This document shows positions 16,162 through 24,358 of a stretch of 55,353 nucleotides of DNA, in pieces (position 1 is the first letter of the stretch; each line of letters opens with the position of its first letter). The position numbers were made by a program, and so were the translations under genes. Origin of the DNA: Streptomyces melanogenes (GTDB taxonomy: Bacteria > Actinomycetota > Actinomycetes > Streptomycetales > Streptomycetaceae); assembly GCF_014649795.1 (NCBI RefSeq), contig NZ_BMTS01000034.1:1-55353 (forward strand), written 5' to 3'. A model generated the notes under the pieces. It was not told the DNA's origin. It worked only from the letters and a program-made list of their open reading frames with translations, and made no database searches.

Positions 16162-17574
16162 ATGAGCAAGGCGTACGCGGGGGCGCGGCTGCGAAGGCTG
16201 CGGGAGGAGCGCCGGATGAGCCAGGCCGAGTTGGCCCGGGTCCTGGGCATCTCCCCCAGCTACCTCAACCAGATGGAGCACGACTCGCGCCCGCTCACCG
16301 TCCCGGTGCTGCTGCGGCTGACCGAGACGTTCGGGGTCGACCCGTCGTTCTTCTCCGAACGCGACACCAGCCGGCTCGTCGCCGACCTGCGCGAGGCCCT
16401 CGCCAACGAGGTCGCCGAGGCCCGCGTCTCCCCGTCCGACCTGGCGGAGCTGGCCACCCGGATGCCCGCCGTCGCCTCGGTCCTGCTCGACCTGGGCCGG
16501 CGCAGCCAACTCCTCGCCGAGCGGCTGGCGGAGACCGCGGACGGCCGGGACGAACGGCACGGCGTGCCCGGCGCGCCGCGCTCGCCGCACGAGGAGATCC
16601 GCGAGTTCTTCTACCGCCGCCAGAACTACCTCCACGACACCGACCTCGCCGCCGAGGACCTCGCCCACGAGATCGGCATCCGCCCCGGCGAGGTCGTACA
16701 AGTGCTGTCGAACCGGCTCACCGACACCCACGGGATCCGCCTCGCCACCGGCTCCGCGGAGCTGCACCGCTTCGACCGACGAGCCAAGGTCCTGCACCTG
16801 TCCGGACGCCTACGGCCCGGACAGCAGGCCTTCCGGATGGCCACCCAGCTCGCCCTGCTCGAGTACGGGCAGGAGCTGGACCGGCTGGCGGCCGAGGACT
16901 TCGCGCCCGGCTCCCCCGCACACGCCCTCGCCCGGATCGGCATCGCGAACTACTTCGCCGCCGCGCTGATCCTCCCGTACCGGGACTTCCATGGGGCCGC
17001 GGAGGAGTTCCGGTACGACATCGAGCGGCTCACCGACCACGTCGGCCTCGGCTACGAGACCGTCTGCCACCGCCTCAGCACCCTCCAACGGCCCCGGCTG
17101 CGCGGCGTGCCCTTCTCGTTCGTGCGAGTGGACCGCGCCGGGAACATGTCCAAGCGGCAGTCCGCCACCGGGTTCCACTTCTCCCGGGCCGGCGGTACCT
17201 GCCCGCTGTGGAACGTGTACGAGGCCTTCGCCTCCCCGGGCCGGATCCACGTCCAGGTGGCCGCCATGCCCGACGGACAGCGGTACTTGTGGACCGCCCG
17301 CGCGGTCACCCGCCACCGGGGCGGCTGGGGCGAACCCGGCAAGACCTTCGCCATCGGACTCGGCTGCGAGATCCGCCACGCCTCGCGCCTGGTCTACTCC
17401 GACGGCCTCGACCTCGACAACGCCTCCGCAGCCACCCCGATCGGCATGGGCTGCCGCCTGTGCGAACGCCTCGACTGCCCGCAGCGCGCGGTCCCGCCCC
17501 TCGGCCGCACCCTCGCGGTGGACGAGAACAGCAGCACCTTCGTCCCCTACCCCGTCAGCCCCGAACGGACCTGA
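16162..17574 (+). CDS. XRE/ScfR family regulator of glyoxylate shunt (RamB type)
   Basis: A 470-aa paralogue of the regulator at 6547-7977. The HTH domain is LRRLREERRMSQAELARVLGISPSYLNQMEHDSRPLT. The ScfR core includes SFVRVDRAGNMSKRQSATGF and GTCPLWNVYEAF, and the C-terminal CRLCERLDC again gives the C-x2-C-x4-C candidate Fe-S motif. RamB represses aceA/aceB in Corynebacterium, and divergence from aceA makes the same target likely here. ATG at 16162 is chosen because GGCGGAGGGG precedes it; GTG at 16156 is an alternative two codons longer. Confidence 0.9.
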   Translation: MSKAYAGARLRRLREERRMSQAELARVLGISPSYLNQMEHDSRPLTVPVLLRLTETFGVDPSFFSERDTSRLVADLREALANEVAEARVSPSDLAELATRMPAVASVLLDLGRRSQLLAERLAETADGRDERHGVPGAPRSPHEEIREFFYRRQNYLHDTDLAAEDLAHEIGIRPGEVVQVLSNRLTDTHGIRLATGSAELHRFDRRAKVLHLSGRLRPGQQAFRMATQLALLEYGQELDRLAAEDFAPGSPAHALARIGIANYFAAALILPYRDFHGAAEEFRYDIERLTDHVGLGYETVCHRLSTLQRPRLRGVPFSFVRVDRAGNMSKRQSATGFHFSRAGGTCPLWNVYEAFASPGRIHVQVAAMPDGQRYLWTARAVTRHRGGWGEPGKTFAIGLGCEIRHASRLVYSDGLDLDNASAATPIGMGCRLCERLDCPQRAVPPLGRTLAVDENSSTFVPYPVSPERT

Positions 17575-17674
17575 GCGCTCACACCAGGCACCGCGCCTCA
17601 CTGTCGCTGACGGGCGCACCTGCCCGCACCGAGTGCAGGACCTCCGCGCCCGCGCCGGGCGGCAGGGGGTGGAC

Positions 17675-17697
17675 TTACTAGGACGTCCAACTATATG
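17675..17697 (+). promoter_or_regulatory. promoter-proximal GGACGTCC palindrome upstream of riboswitch
   Basis: The perfect 8-bp palindrome GGACGTCC (17681-17688) in the context TTACTAGGACGTCCAA, followed by CTATATG, lies 20 bp before the riboswitch. It is probably the promoter/operator of the riboswitch-mmsA transcript. The regulator is unknown. Confidence 0.4.
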
Positions 17698-17707
17698 TTC
17701 GTGGCAC

Positions 17708-17862
17708 AAGGTCCGCGGTGCAGGGAAGCCGGTGTGAATCCGGCACGGTCCCGCCACTGTGACCGGGGAGTGTGCTGCCATCCACACGCCACTGACGAGC
17801 TCTGTCGGGAAGGCGGGCGGCACGCGGGGATCCGGGAGTCAGGATACCGGCCGCGGAACGTT
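17708..17862 (+). promoter_or_regulatory. cobalamin (B12) riboswitch
   Basis: The core matches the adenosylcobalamin riboswitch: GGAAGCCGGTGTGAATCC (17723-17740), CGGCACGGTCCCGCCACTGT (17741-17760) and the 3' part GGGAGTCAGGATACCGG (17834-17850). The outer P1 helix pairs GTCCGCGG (17711-17718) with CCGCGGAAC (17851-17859). Downstream, CGGAACGTTCCG (17854-17865) is palindromic and overlaps the 3' P1 strand, so it could serve in the expression platform. The class normally turns genes off when B12 is plentiful. The first sizeable gene downstream is mmsA at 18082, an unusual target. Confidence 0.9.
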
Positions 17863-17894
17863 CCGTGTTGTCCACGAGGATGGAGCAGACACGC

Positions 17895-17963
17895 ATGGCA
17901 CCGGTCCGTACCCACGACCCTGGTGATCCGGCGGAGCGAGCGGCAACACCCGCGCTCACCTAG
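17895..17963 (+). CDS. possible 22-aa leader peptide after riboswitch
   Basis: An ATG at 17895 with GGAG (17882-17885) 9 nt upstream opens a 22-codon frame (MAPVRTHDPGDPAERAATP...) ending at TAG 17961-17963. It is the first translatable start after the riboswitch, while mmsA starts 118 bp further on. If real, ribosome-site sequestration would act on this peptide, with polarity on mmsA. There is no homology evidence; it could be chance. Confidence 0.3.
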   Translation: MAPVRTHDPGDPAERAATPALT

Positions 17964-18081
17964 CTCACCGGCGGCTGTCCGCCGCCTGGTCCCACGGCAT
18001 TCCCCCGCGACGCGCCCGACCCGGCGCGGCCGCCGGCCTGTCGTGCCATCCCCGGATCCCACCTGACGAGAGCAGGCTCCC

Positions 18082-19581
18082 ATGGTCCGTGAACTCACCC
18101 ATTTCATCGGCGGAAAGCACACCACCGGTACGTCCGGGCTCTTCGGCGACGTGTACGACCCCAACACCGGCACCGTCCAGGCCCGCGTCCCCCTGGCCGG
18201 CCGATCCGACACCGAGCACGCCATCGCCAACGCCGAGGAAGCGCAGGCCGATTGGGGCCAGTGGAACCCCCAGCGGCGCGCCCGCGTCCTGCTGCGCTTC
18301 CTCCAGCTCGTCGAAGGCGAGCGGGAGAGCCTGGCGCGACTGCTTTCGGCCGAGCACGGCAAGACCGTCGCCGACGCACACGGTGACCTGCAACGCGGCC
18401 TGGAGGTGGTGGAGTTCGCCACCGGCATCCCGCACCTCCTCAAAGGCGAGTTCACCGACAACGCCGGCACCGGCATCGACGTGCACTCGCTGCGCAGCCC
18501 GCTCGGCGTCGTCGCGGGCATCACCCCGTTCAACTTCCCCGCCATGATCCCGCTCTGGCAGGCAGCCCCCGCCCTGGCCTGCGGCAACGCGTTCATCCTC
18601 AAGCCGTCCGAGCGCGACCCTTCCGTACCGCTGCGGCTCGCGGAGCTGTTCCTGGAGGCCGGCCTGCCGCCGGGCGTGCTCAACGTGGTCAACGGCGGCA
18701 AGGAGGCGGTCGACACCCTCCTCCAAGACCCCCGCGTCCAGGCACTCGGCTTCGTCGGCTCCACTCCGATCGCCGCGCACATCTACGCCACGGCCGCCGC
18801 CCACGGCAAGCGCGCCCAGTGCTTCGGCGGAGCCAAGAACCACATGATCGTGATGCCGGACGCCGATCTCGACCAGGCCGTCGACGCCTTGATCGGCGCG
18901 GGCTACGGCTCGGCGGGCGAGCGCTGCATGGCGATCTCCGTGGCCGTGCCCGTCGGCGAGGAGACCGCGGACCGGCTGGTCGCCGCCCTCAAGGACCGCA
19001 TCGCCACCCTCAAGATCGGACGCTCCGACGACACCGAGGCCGACTTCGGCCCCCTGGTCAGCCGGGACGCCCTCGACCGGGTGCGCCGCTACGTCGACAT
19101 CGGCGCCAACGAAGGCGCCGAACTCGTCGTCGACGGCCGCGACTTCACCCTCCCCGGCCACGAGAACGGCTACTTCACCGGAGCCACGCTCTTCGACCGG
19201 GTCACCCCCGCGATGCGCGTCTACCGCGAAGAGATCTTCGGACCCGTCCTGTCCGTCGTCCGGGCCGCCGACTTCGAGGAGGCGCTACGCCTGCCCAGCG
19301 AGCACCCGTTCGGCAACGGCGTCGCGATCTTCACCCGCGACGGCGACACCGCCCGCGAGTTCACCCGGCGCGTCACCACCGGCATGGTCGGCGTCAACGT
19401 ACCCATCCCGGTGCCCGTCGCGTACCACACCTTCGGCGGCTGGAAGCGGTCCGGCTTCGGCGACCTCAACCAACACGGCCCCGACTCCATCCGCTTCTAC
19501 ACCCGCACCAAGACCGTCACCTCGCGCTGGCCCTCCGGGGCCAAGGAAGGCGCGAGCTTCACCATCCCCACGATGGGATGA
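18082..19581 (+). CDS. mmsA: methylmalonate-semialdehyde dehydrogenase (CoA-acylating)
   Basis: A 499-aa CoA-acylating aldehyde dehydrogenase, converting methylmalonate semialdehyde to propionyl-CoA and CO2 at the end of valine catabolism. Characteristic blocks are GITPFNFPAMIPLW near 150, the catalytic-Cys block YGSAGERCMAIS near 275 (the MMSDH variant of the ALDH motif), EEIFGPVLSVVR and the C-terminal FGGWKRSGFGD. First large gene of a five-gene operon; its TGA overlaps the next ATG by four bases. It lies 220 bp downstream of a cobalamin riboswitch. Confidence 0.95.
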   Translation: MVRELTHFIGGKHTTGTSGLFGDVYDPNTGTVQARVPLAGRSDTEHAIANAEEAQADWGQWNPQRRARVLLRFLQLVEGERESLARLLSAEHGKTVADAHGDLQRGLEVVEFATGIPHLLKGEFTDNAGTGIDVHSLRSPLGVVAGITPFNFPAMIPLWQAAPALACGNAFILKPSERDPSVPLRLAELFLEAGLPPGVLNVVNGGKEAVDTLLQDPRVQALGFVGSTPIAAHIYATAAAHGKRAQCFGGAKNHMIVMPDADLDQAVDALIGAGYGSAGERCMAISVAVPVGEETADRLVAALKDRIATLKIGRSDDTEADFGPLVSRDALDRVRRYVDIGANEGAELVVDGRDFTLPGHENGYFTGATLFDRVTPAMRVYREEIFGPVLSVVRAADFEEALRLPSEHPFGNGVAIFTRDGDTAREFTRRVTTGMVGVNVPIPVPVAYHTFGGWKRSGFGDLNQHGPDSIRFYTRTKTVTSRWPSGAKEGASFTIPTMG

Positions 19582-20732
19582 GCGCCGTGACCACCACTCT
19601 CACCGAGGACCAGCTCGCCCTCGCCGAGGTCACCCTCGACTTCGCCCAGGAACAGCTGGCCCCCCACGCGCTCACCTGGGACCAGAACAAGCACTTCCCC
19701 GTCGACGTCATCCGCCGGGCCGCAGGCCTCGGGCTCGGCGGCGTGTACGTCCGCGAGAAGCACGGCGGTTCTGGACTCTCCCGCGGCGACGGCGTTCTCG
19801 TCTTCGAGACCCTCGCCACCGGCTGCCCCTCCATCGCCGCCTACCTCTCCATCCACAACATGGTCGCCTGGATGATCGACCGCTACGGCGACCACGCCCA
19901 GCGCGAGCGCTGGTTGCCCGGCCTCTGCTCGGCAGCGACCCTGGGCAGCTACTGCCTCACCGAACCGGGGGCGGGCTCCGACGCCGCCGCCCTGCGCACC
20001 CGCGCCGAACGGCAGGGCGACCACTACGTACTGACCGGCGTCAAGCAGTTCATCTCCGGTGCCGGAGCCGCCGGCGTCTACGTCGTCATGGCCCGGACAA
20101 ACGAGCCCGGCGCGGACGGGATCTCCGCATTCGTCATCGAACGCGACGACCCCGGACTCTCCTTCGGCCCGAACGAGCGAAAAATGGGCTGGAACGCCCA
20201 GCCCACCCGCCAGGTCGTCCTCGACGGCGTCCGCGTCCCCGCCGACCGGCGCCTCGGCGCCGAGGGCGACGGCTTCCGCATCGCCATGAACGGCCTCAAC
20301 GGCGGCCGGCTCGGCATCGCCGCCTGCTCCCTGGGCGGAGCCCAGAGCGCCCTGGACCGCAGCCTGTCCTACCTCGCCACCCGCGAAGCCTTCGGCACCC
20401 GCCTCCTGGACGCACAGGCGCTCCAGTTCCGCCTGGCCGACATGGCCACCGAACTCGCGGCCGCCCGGGCGCTGGTCCGGCAGGCCGCCGAGGCCCTGGA
20501 CACGGGCGATCCGCTGGCCCCGCGCCTGTGCGCGATGGCCAAACGGTTCGCCACGGACACCGGTTACGCGGTGGCCGACGCGGCCCTCCAACTCCACGGC
20601 GGTTACGGCTACCTCAGCGAGTACGGCATCGAAAAGATCGTCCGCGACCTGCGGGTCCACCAGATCCTGGAAGGCACCAACGAGGTCATGCGCGTCATCG
20701 TCGCGCGCGGACTCACGGAGACCCTGCGATGA
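19578..20732 (+). CDS. acyl-CoA dehydrogenase, probably isobutyryl-CoA dehydrogenase
   Basis: A 384-aa FAD-dependent acyl-CoA dehydrogenase. Landmarks are GSYCLTEPGAGSDAAALRT (FAD/substrate loop, residues about 115-135), KQFISGAGAAGVYVVMART, and the C-terminal LHGGYGYLSEYGIEKIVRDL and QILEGTNEVMRVIVAR. Embedded between mmsA and 3-hydroxyisobutyryl-CoA hydrolase, it most likely oxidises isobutyryl-CoA to methacrylyl-CoA. The ATG overlaps the mmsA stop (ATGA). Confidence 0.92.
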   Translation: MSAVTTTLTEDQLALAEVTLDFAQEQLAPHALTWDQNKHFPVDVIRRAAGLGLGGVYVREKHGGSGLSRGDGVLVFETLATGCPSIAAYLSIHNMVAWMIDRYGDHAQRERWLPGLCSAATLGSYCLTEPGAGSDAAALRTRAERQGDHYVLTGVKQFISGAGAAGVYVVMARTNEPGADGISAFVIERDDPGLSFGPNERKMGWNAQPTRQVVLDGVRVPADRRLGAEGDGFRIAMNGLNGGRLGIAACSLGGAQSALDRSLSYLATREAFGTRLLDAQALQFRLADMATELAAARALVRQAAEALDTGDPLAPRLCAMAKRFATDTGYAVADAALQLHGGYGYLSEYGIEKIVRDLRVHQILEGTNEVMRVIVARGLTETLR

Positions 20733-21808
20733 CCAACCACGCCACCTCAGACCATGTCCTCCTTCACACCGAGGGCCACGCCGCGTACATCACCCTCAAC
20801 CGCCCCAAGGCACTCAACGCCCTCAGCCACCCCATGGTGCTGCGCATCGAGGAGGCGCTCTCCGCTTGGGCGGACGACCCCACGATCGCCGTGGTCGTGC
20901 TCCAGGGCGCCGGCGAACGGGGCCTGTGCGCGGGCGGGGACATCCGCACGATCTACGAGGACGCCCGCACCGGCGGCACCGCCTCGGCCGCCTTCTGGCG
21001 GGACGAGTACCGGCTCAACACGCTCATCGCCCGCTACCCCAAGCCGTACGTCGCCCTCATGGACGGCATCGTGATGGGCGGCGGAGTCGGCGTCTCGGCC
21101 CACGGCAGCGTCCGGGTCGTCACCGAACGCTCCAAGGTCGCCATGCCCGAGACCGGCATCGGCTTCGTCCCCGACGTCGGCGGCACCTACCTCCTGGCCC
21201 TCGCACCCGGCGAACTCGGCACCCACCTGGCCCTCACGGGTGCGCCCGTCGGCGCCGCCGACGCGCTGCTGTCCGGCCTCGCCGACCACTTCGTCCCCTC
21301 GGCCGCGCTGCCCGCGCTCGCCCGAGGACTGGCCCTGGACCCCGTGCACTCCGTACTCAAGGAGCATGTGGAACAGCCGCCGCCCGGCGAACTGAGCGCC
21401 TCGCGCGAGTGGATCGACCACTGCTACGCCGCCGACACCGCCGAGGAGATCGTCGCGCGGCTTCGGGCCTGCGGCGTACCCGCCGCGAAGTCCGCGGCGG
21501 AGACCCTGCTGACCAAGTCCCCCACGGCGGTCAAGGTCACCCTGGCCGCGCTGCGCCGCGCCCGGCGGCTCGGACCGCTGGAGCGGGTGTTGGAACAGGA
21601 GTACCGCGTCTCGTGCGCGGCGCTGTCCTCACCGGACCTGGTCGAGGGCATTCGCGCCCAGGTCATCGACAAGGACCGCACCCCGCGCTGGTCCCCCGCC
21701 ACGCTGGAAGAGGTCAGCCCCACCACCGTGGACAGGTTCTTCGCCCCGCTCGACGCGAACGAGCTCCGGCTCGTCGCGACCGCTTCGTCCCAGGAGGTCG
21801 TCTGGTGA
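20729..21808 (+). CDS. 3-hydroxyisobutyryl-CoA hydrolase
   Basis: A 359-aa crotonase-fold protein, longer than ordinary enoyl-CoA hydratases, as expected for HIBCH. LNRPKALNAL, LCAGGDIRTIYEDAR and DGIVMGGGVGVSAHGS form the oxyanion/CoA site. MPETGIGFVPDVGGTYLL is the hydrolase-type second block, with Glu and Asp in catalytic positions. It releases free 3-hydroxyisobutyrate, which the next gene product (MmsB) oxidises. Start and upstream stop overlap as ATGA. Confidence 0.9.
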   Translation: MTNHATSDHVLLHTEGHAAYITLNRPKALNALSHPMVLRIEEALSAWADDPTIAVVVLQGAGERGLCAGGDIRTIYEDARTGGTASAAFWRDEYRLNTLIARYPKPYVALMDGIVMGGGVGVSAHGSVRVVTERSKVAMPETGIGFVPDVGGTYLLALAPGELGTHLALTGAPVGAADALLSGLADHFVPSAALPALARGLALDPVHSVLKEHVEQPPPGELSASREWIDHCYAADTAEEIVARLRACGVPAAKSAAETLLTKSPTAVKVTLAALRRARRLGPLERVLEQEYRVSCAALSSPDLVEGIRAQVIDKDRTPRWSPATLEEVSPTTVDRFFAPLDANELRLVATASSQEVVW

Positions 21809-22707
21809 GCAGCACCGTCGCATTCATCGGGCTCGGCCACATGGGCGCACCGATGGCAGCCAACCTCGTCAAGGCCGGACACCGCGTCCTCGGCTTCGAC
21901 CTCGTGCCCGACCTGCTCGCTGCCTCTGCCGCCGCCGGAGTCGAACCGGCGACCTCGGCAGCCGATGCCGCCGCGGAAGCCGACGTGGTCATCACCATGC
22001 TGCCGGCCGGCCGCCACGTCCTCGGCCTGTACCACGAACAGGGGCTGCTCGCCGCCGCCCGGCCCGGAACCCTGTTCGTCGACTGCTCCACCATCGACGT
22101 GGCCGACGCCCGTACCGCACACGAGGCCGTCGTCGCGGCCGGTCACCGCGCACTGGACGCCCCGGTGTCCGGCGGGGTGGTGGGCGCCGAAGCCGCCACG
22201 CTCACGTTCATGGTCGGCGGCGGGGCGGAAGAGTTCGCCGTCGCCGAGTCCCTGCTCGCCGCCATGGGCAAGAAGGCCGTGCACTGCGGCGCCGCAGGCG
22301 CCGGGCAGGCCGCGAAGATCTGCAACAACATGATCCTCGCCGTCTCGATGATCGGGGTCAGCGAGGCCTTCGTCCTCGCCGAGAGCCTCGGCCTGGACCG
22401 CCAGGCCCTCTACGACGTCGCCTCCACCGCCTCCGGCCAGTGCTGGGCCCTGACCGTCAACTGCCCCGTACCCGGCCCGGTCCCCAGCAGCCCCGCCAAC
22501 CACGACTACCGGCCCGGCTTCGCCGCTCCCCTCATGGCCAAGGACCTCGGCCTCGCAGCCAACGCCCTGCGGGCCGGTGGCGTCGACGCGCCGCTGGGCT
22601 ACAAGGCCGCCGAACTGTACGCCGCATTCGCCGAGGGAGAGGGCGCCGACCTGGACTTCTCGGCGATCCTCCGCACCCTTCGACCGCAGAACGGAACCCC
22701 CGCATGA
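21805..22707 (+). CDS. mmsB: 3-hydroxyisobutyrate dehydrogenase
   Basis: A 300-aa beta-hydroxyacid dehydrogenase making methylmalonate semialdehyde, the substrate of MmsA. It has the N-terminal Rossmann motif FIGLGHMGAPMAANLVKAGH, the substrate motif DAPVSGGVVGAEAATLTFMVGG near 118-140, and the catalytic-Lys block GQAAKICNNM near 170. GTG at 21805 overlaps the previous TGA (GTGA). Confidence 0.95.
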   Translation: MSSTVAFIGLGHMGAPMAANLVKAGHRVLGFDLVPDLLAASAAAGVEPATSAADAAAEADVVITMLPAGRHVLGLYHEQGLLAAARPGTLFVDCSTIDVADARTAHEAVVAAGHRALDAPVSGGVVGAEAATLTFMVGGGAEEFAVAESLLAAMGKKAVHCGAAGAGQAAKICNNMILAVSMIGVSEAFVLAESLGLDRQALYDVASTASGQCWALTVNCPVPGPVPSSPANHDYRPGFAAPLMAKDLGLAANALRAGGVDAPLGYKAAELYAAFAEGEGADLDFSAILRTLRPQNGTPA

Positions 22708-23477
22708 CCTACGAGACCATCCTGCTGGAACGCAAGGGCCGCGTCGCCGTCCTCACCCTCAACCGGCCCGAGGCACTCAACGCCCTCAACCTCCAAGTCA
22801 TGACGGACGTCGTGGCCGCCGCAGAGGAACTGGACCGGGACCCGGACGTCGGCTGCATCGTCCTCACCGGCTCCGCCAAGGCCTTCGCGGCGGGCGCCGA
22901 CATCAAGGAGATGCGCCCGCAGAGCTACATGGACATGTACCTCACCGACTGGTTCACCGCCTGGGACCGGCTCGGCCAGGTCCGCACCCCCACCCTCGCG
23001 GCGGTCTCCGGCTACGCCCTCGGCGGGGGCTGCGAACTGGCCATGCTCTGCGACATCCTCCTCGCGTCCGACACCGCGAAGTTCGGACAGCCGGAGATCA
23101 AACTGGGCGTCATCCCCGGCATCGGCGGCTCCCAGCGCCTCACCCGGGCCGTCGGCAAGGCCAAGGCCATGGAGCTGTGTCTGACCGGCCGCACCATGGA
23201 CGCGGAGGAGGCCGAACGCGCCGGTCTCGTCTCCCGGATCGTCCCCGCCGCCAACCTGCTCGACGAGGCCCTCACTGTGGCCACGACCGTCGCCGACATG
23301 TCCAAGCCGGTCGCGATGATGGCCAAGGAGGCCGTGAACCGCGCCTTCGAGACCACCCTCACCGAAGGTGTCCGCTTCGAACGCCGCCTGTTCCACGCGG
23401 TGTTCGCCACCGCCGACCAGAAGGAGGGCATGACCGCCTTCGTCGACAAGCGCCCGCCCCGCTTCACCCACAGCTGA
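22704..23477 (+). CDS. enoyl-CoA hydratase (methacrylyl-CoA hydration likely)
   Basis: A 257-aa crotonase of normal length: LNRPEALNALN, AFAAGADIKEM, SGYALGGGCELAMLCD and GQPEIKLGVIPGIGGSQRL. The Glu residues of the hydratase active site lie in the ELAMLCD and PEIKLG blocks. In this operon it would hydrate methacrylyl-CoA to 3-hydroxyisobutyryl-CoA. Last gene, coupled by ATGA to mmsB and followed by a hairpin. Confidence 0.92.
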   Translation: MTYETILLERKGRVAVLTLNRPEALNALNLQVMTDVVAAAEELDRDPDVGCIVLTGSAKAFAAGADIKEMRPQSYMDMYLTDWFTAWDRLGQVRTPTLAAVSGYALGGGCELAMLCDILLASDTAKFGQPEIKLGVIPGIGGSQRLTRAVGKAKAMELCLTGRTMDAEEAERAGLVSRIVPAANLLDEALTVATTVADMSKPVAMMAKEAVNRAFETTLTEGVRFERRLFHAVFATADQKEGMTAFVDKRPPRFTHS

Positions 23478-23485
23478 GCACCCCC

Positions 23486-23525
23486 GGTGCCTCGGGAACG
23501 GCCCACCTGCCGACCCCGAGGCACC
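23486..23525. terminator. valine operon terminator
   Basis: An 11-bp perfect stem, GGTGCCTCGGG (23486-23496) with CCCGAGGCACC (23515-23525), with an 18-nt loop, nine bases after the last stop of the mmsA operon. Confidence 0.65.
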
Positions 23526-23628
23526 GACCGACAGCGAGTGGATCCGGCCGGACATCGCGGGTCACAGCGACCGCCACGCACACCCGCTCACCAGCACCCG
23601 ACCGACTCACCACAGAGGGCCGCGGATT

Positions 23629-24129
23629 TCAGACGGTCGCGTTGAGGTCCTGGGCGTAGTGCTGGATGGCGCGCTGATATCGACGTACGTGGGGATCTTC
23701 GCTGGTGGTGGCGAGCAGGGTGAGCAGGATGCGCATGGCTTCGTGATGGTCGTCTATGTTGAACAGGGCCATGGCGAGGAAGGTCTGCAGAGCGCCGTCG
23801 TCGGGGTACTCCTTCACGGCCTGACGGAGAGTGCTGACCGCCTTGGCGTACTGGCCGAGGGTGCGGTAAGTGCTGCCCAGGCCCAGGAGCGCCCCGCGGC
23901 GGTCTTCCGTTGACAGACCTGATCCGTTGAGGCTGCGTTCGTAGAAGGGGACGGCTTCGGCCTCCATGCCGAGCACGTCGTGGGCCCAGGCGGTCTGATA
24001 GGCCACTTCACGGTCTTCTGGATATTGCCCGGCCAGTTCCATCAGTTGTTGGCGGGCGTCCTCGTGGTGTCCCTGCTCGCGGAGCCGGACAGCCCTGGCC
24101 AGCAGTTCGTCTCTGGTGGTTCCGTTCAT
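23629..24129 (-). CDS. tetratricopeptide-repeat protein
   Basis: A 166-aa soluble protein made of about four TPR-like helix pairs: ARAVRLREQGHHEDARQQLMEL, YQTAWAHDVLGMEAEAVPFYERSL, LGLGSTYRTLGQYAKAVSTL and LAMALFNIDDHHEAMRILLTLL. Conserved TPR small/large residue spacing (G-x2-A, Y, A) is visible. No catalytic domain, so a scaffold role is likely. Convergent with the valine operon. Such short TPR proteins are common in Streptomyces and their partners are unknown. Confidence 0.85.
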   Translation of the reverse strand: MNGTTRDELLARAVRLREQGHHEDARQQLMELAGQYPEDREVAYQTAWAHDVLGMEAEAVPFYERSLNGSGLSTEDRRGALLGLGSTYRTLGQYAKAVSTLRQAVKEYPDDGALQTFLAMALFNIDDHHEAMRILLTLLATTSEDPHVRRYQRAIQHYAQDLNATV

Positions 24130-24358
24130 CCCTGCATGATCGCAGTTCCCAGGCGGGATTCCTCAACTGGCGAGAGAGCGGGGCCTTCTGGGCCCACGCG
24201 TCCGCCCCCGCCGCCCACCGGGCTGCCGCGTGACCGTCAGCGCCGATACCTCTCAGCCGTTGCTCCCCACCCCGGGCGAACCCTCTATCCCCTTTGCTGG
24301 ATCGATTGAAGGCGACCCGGGGGGACTGAACCGGCGATGATGTTGCGAGGATACGGAG

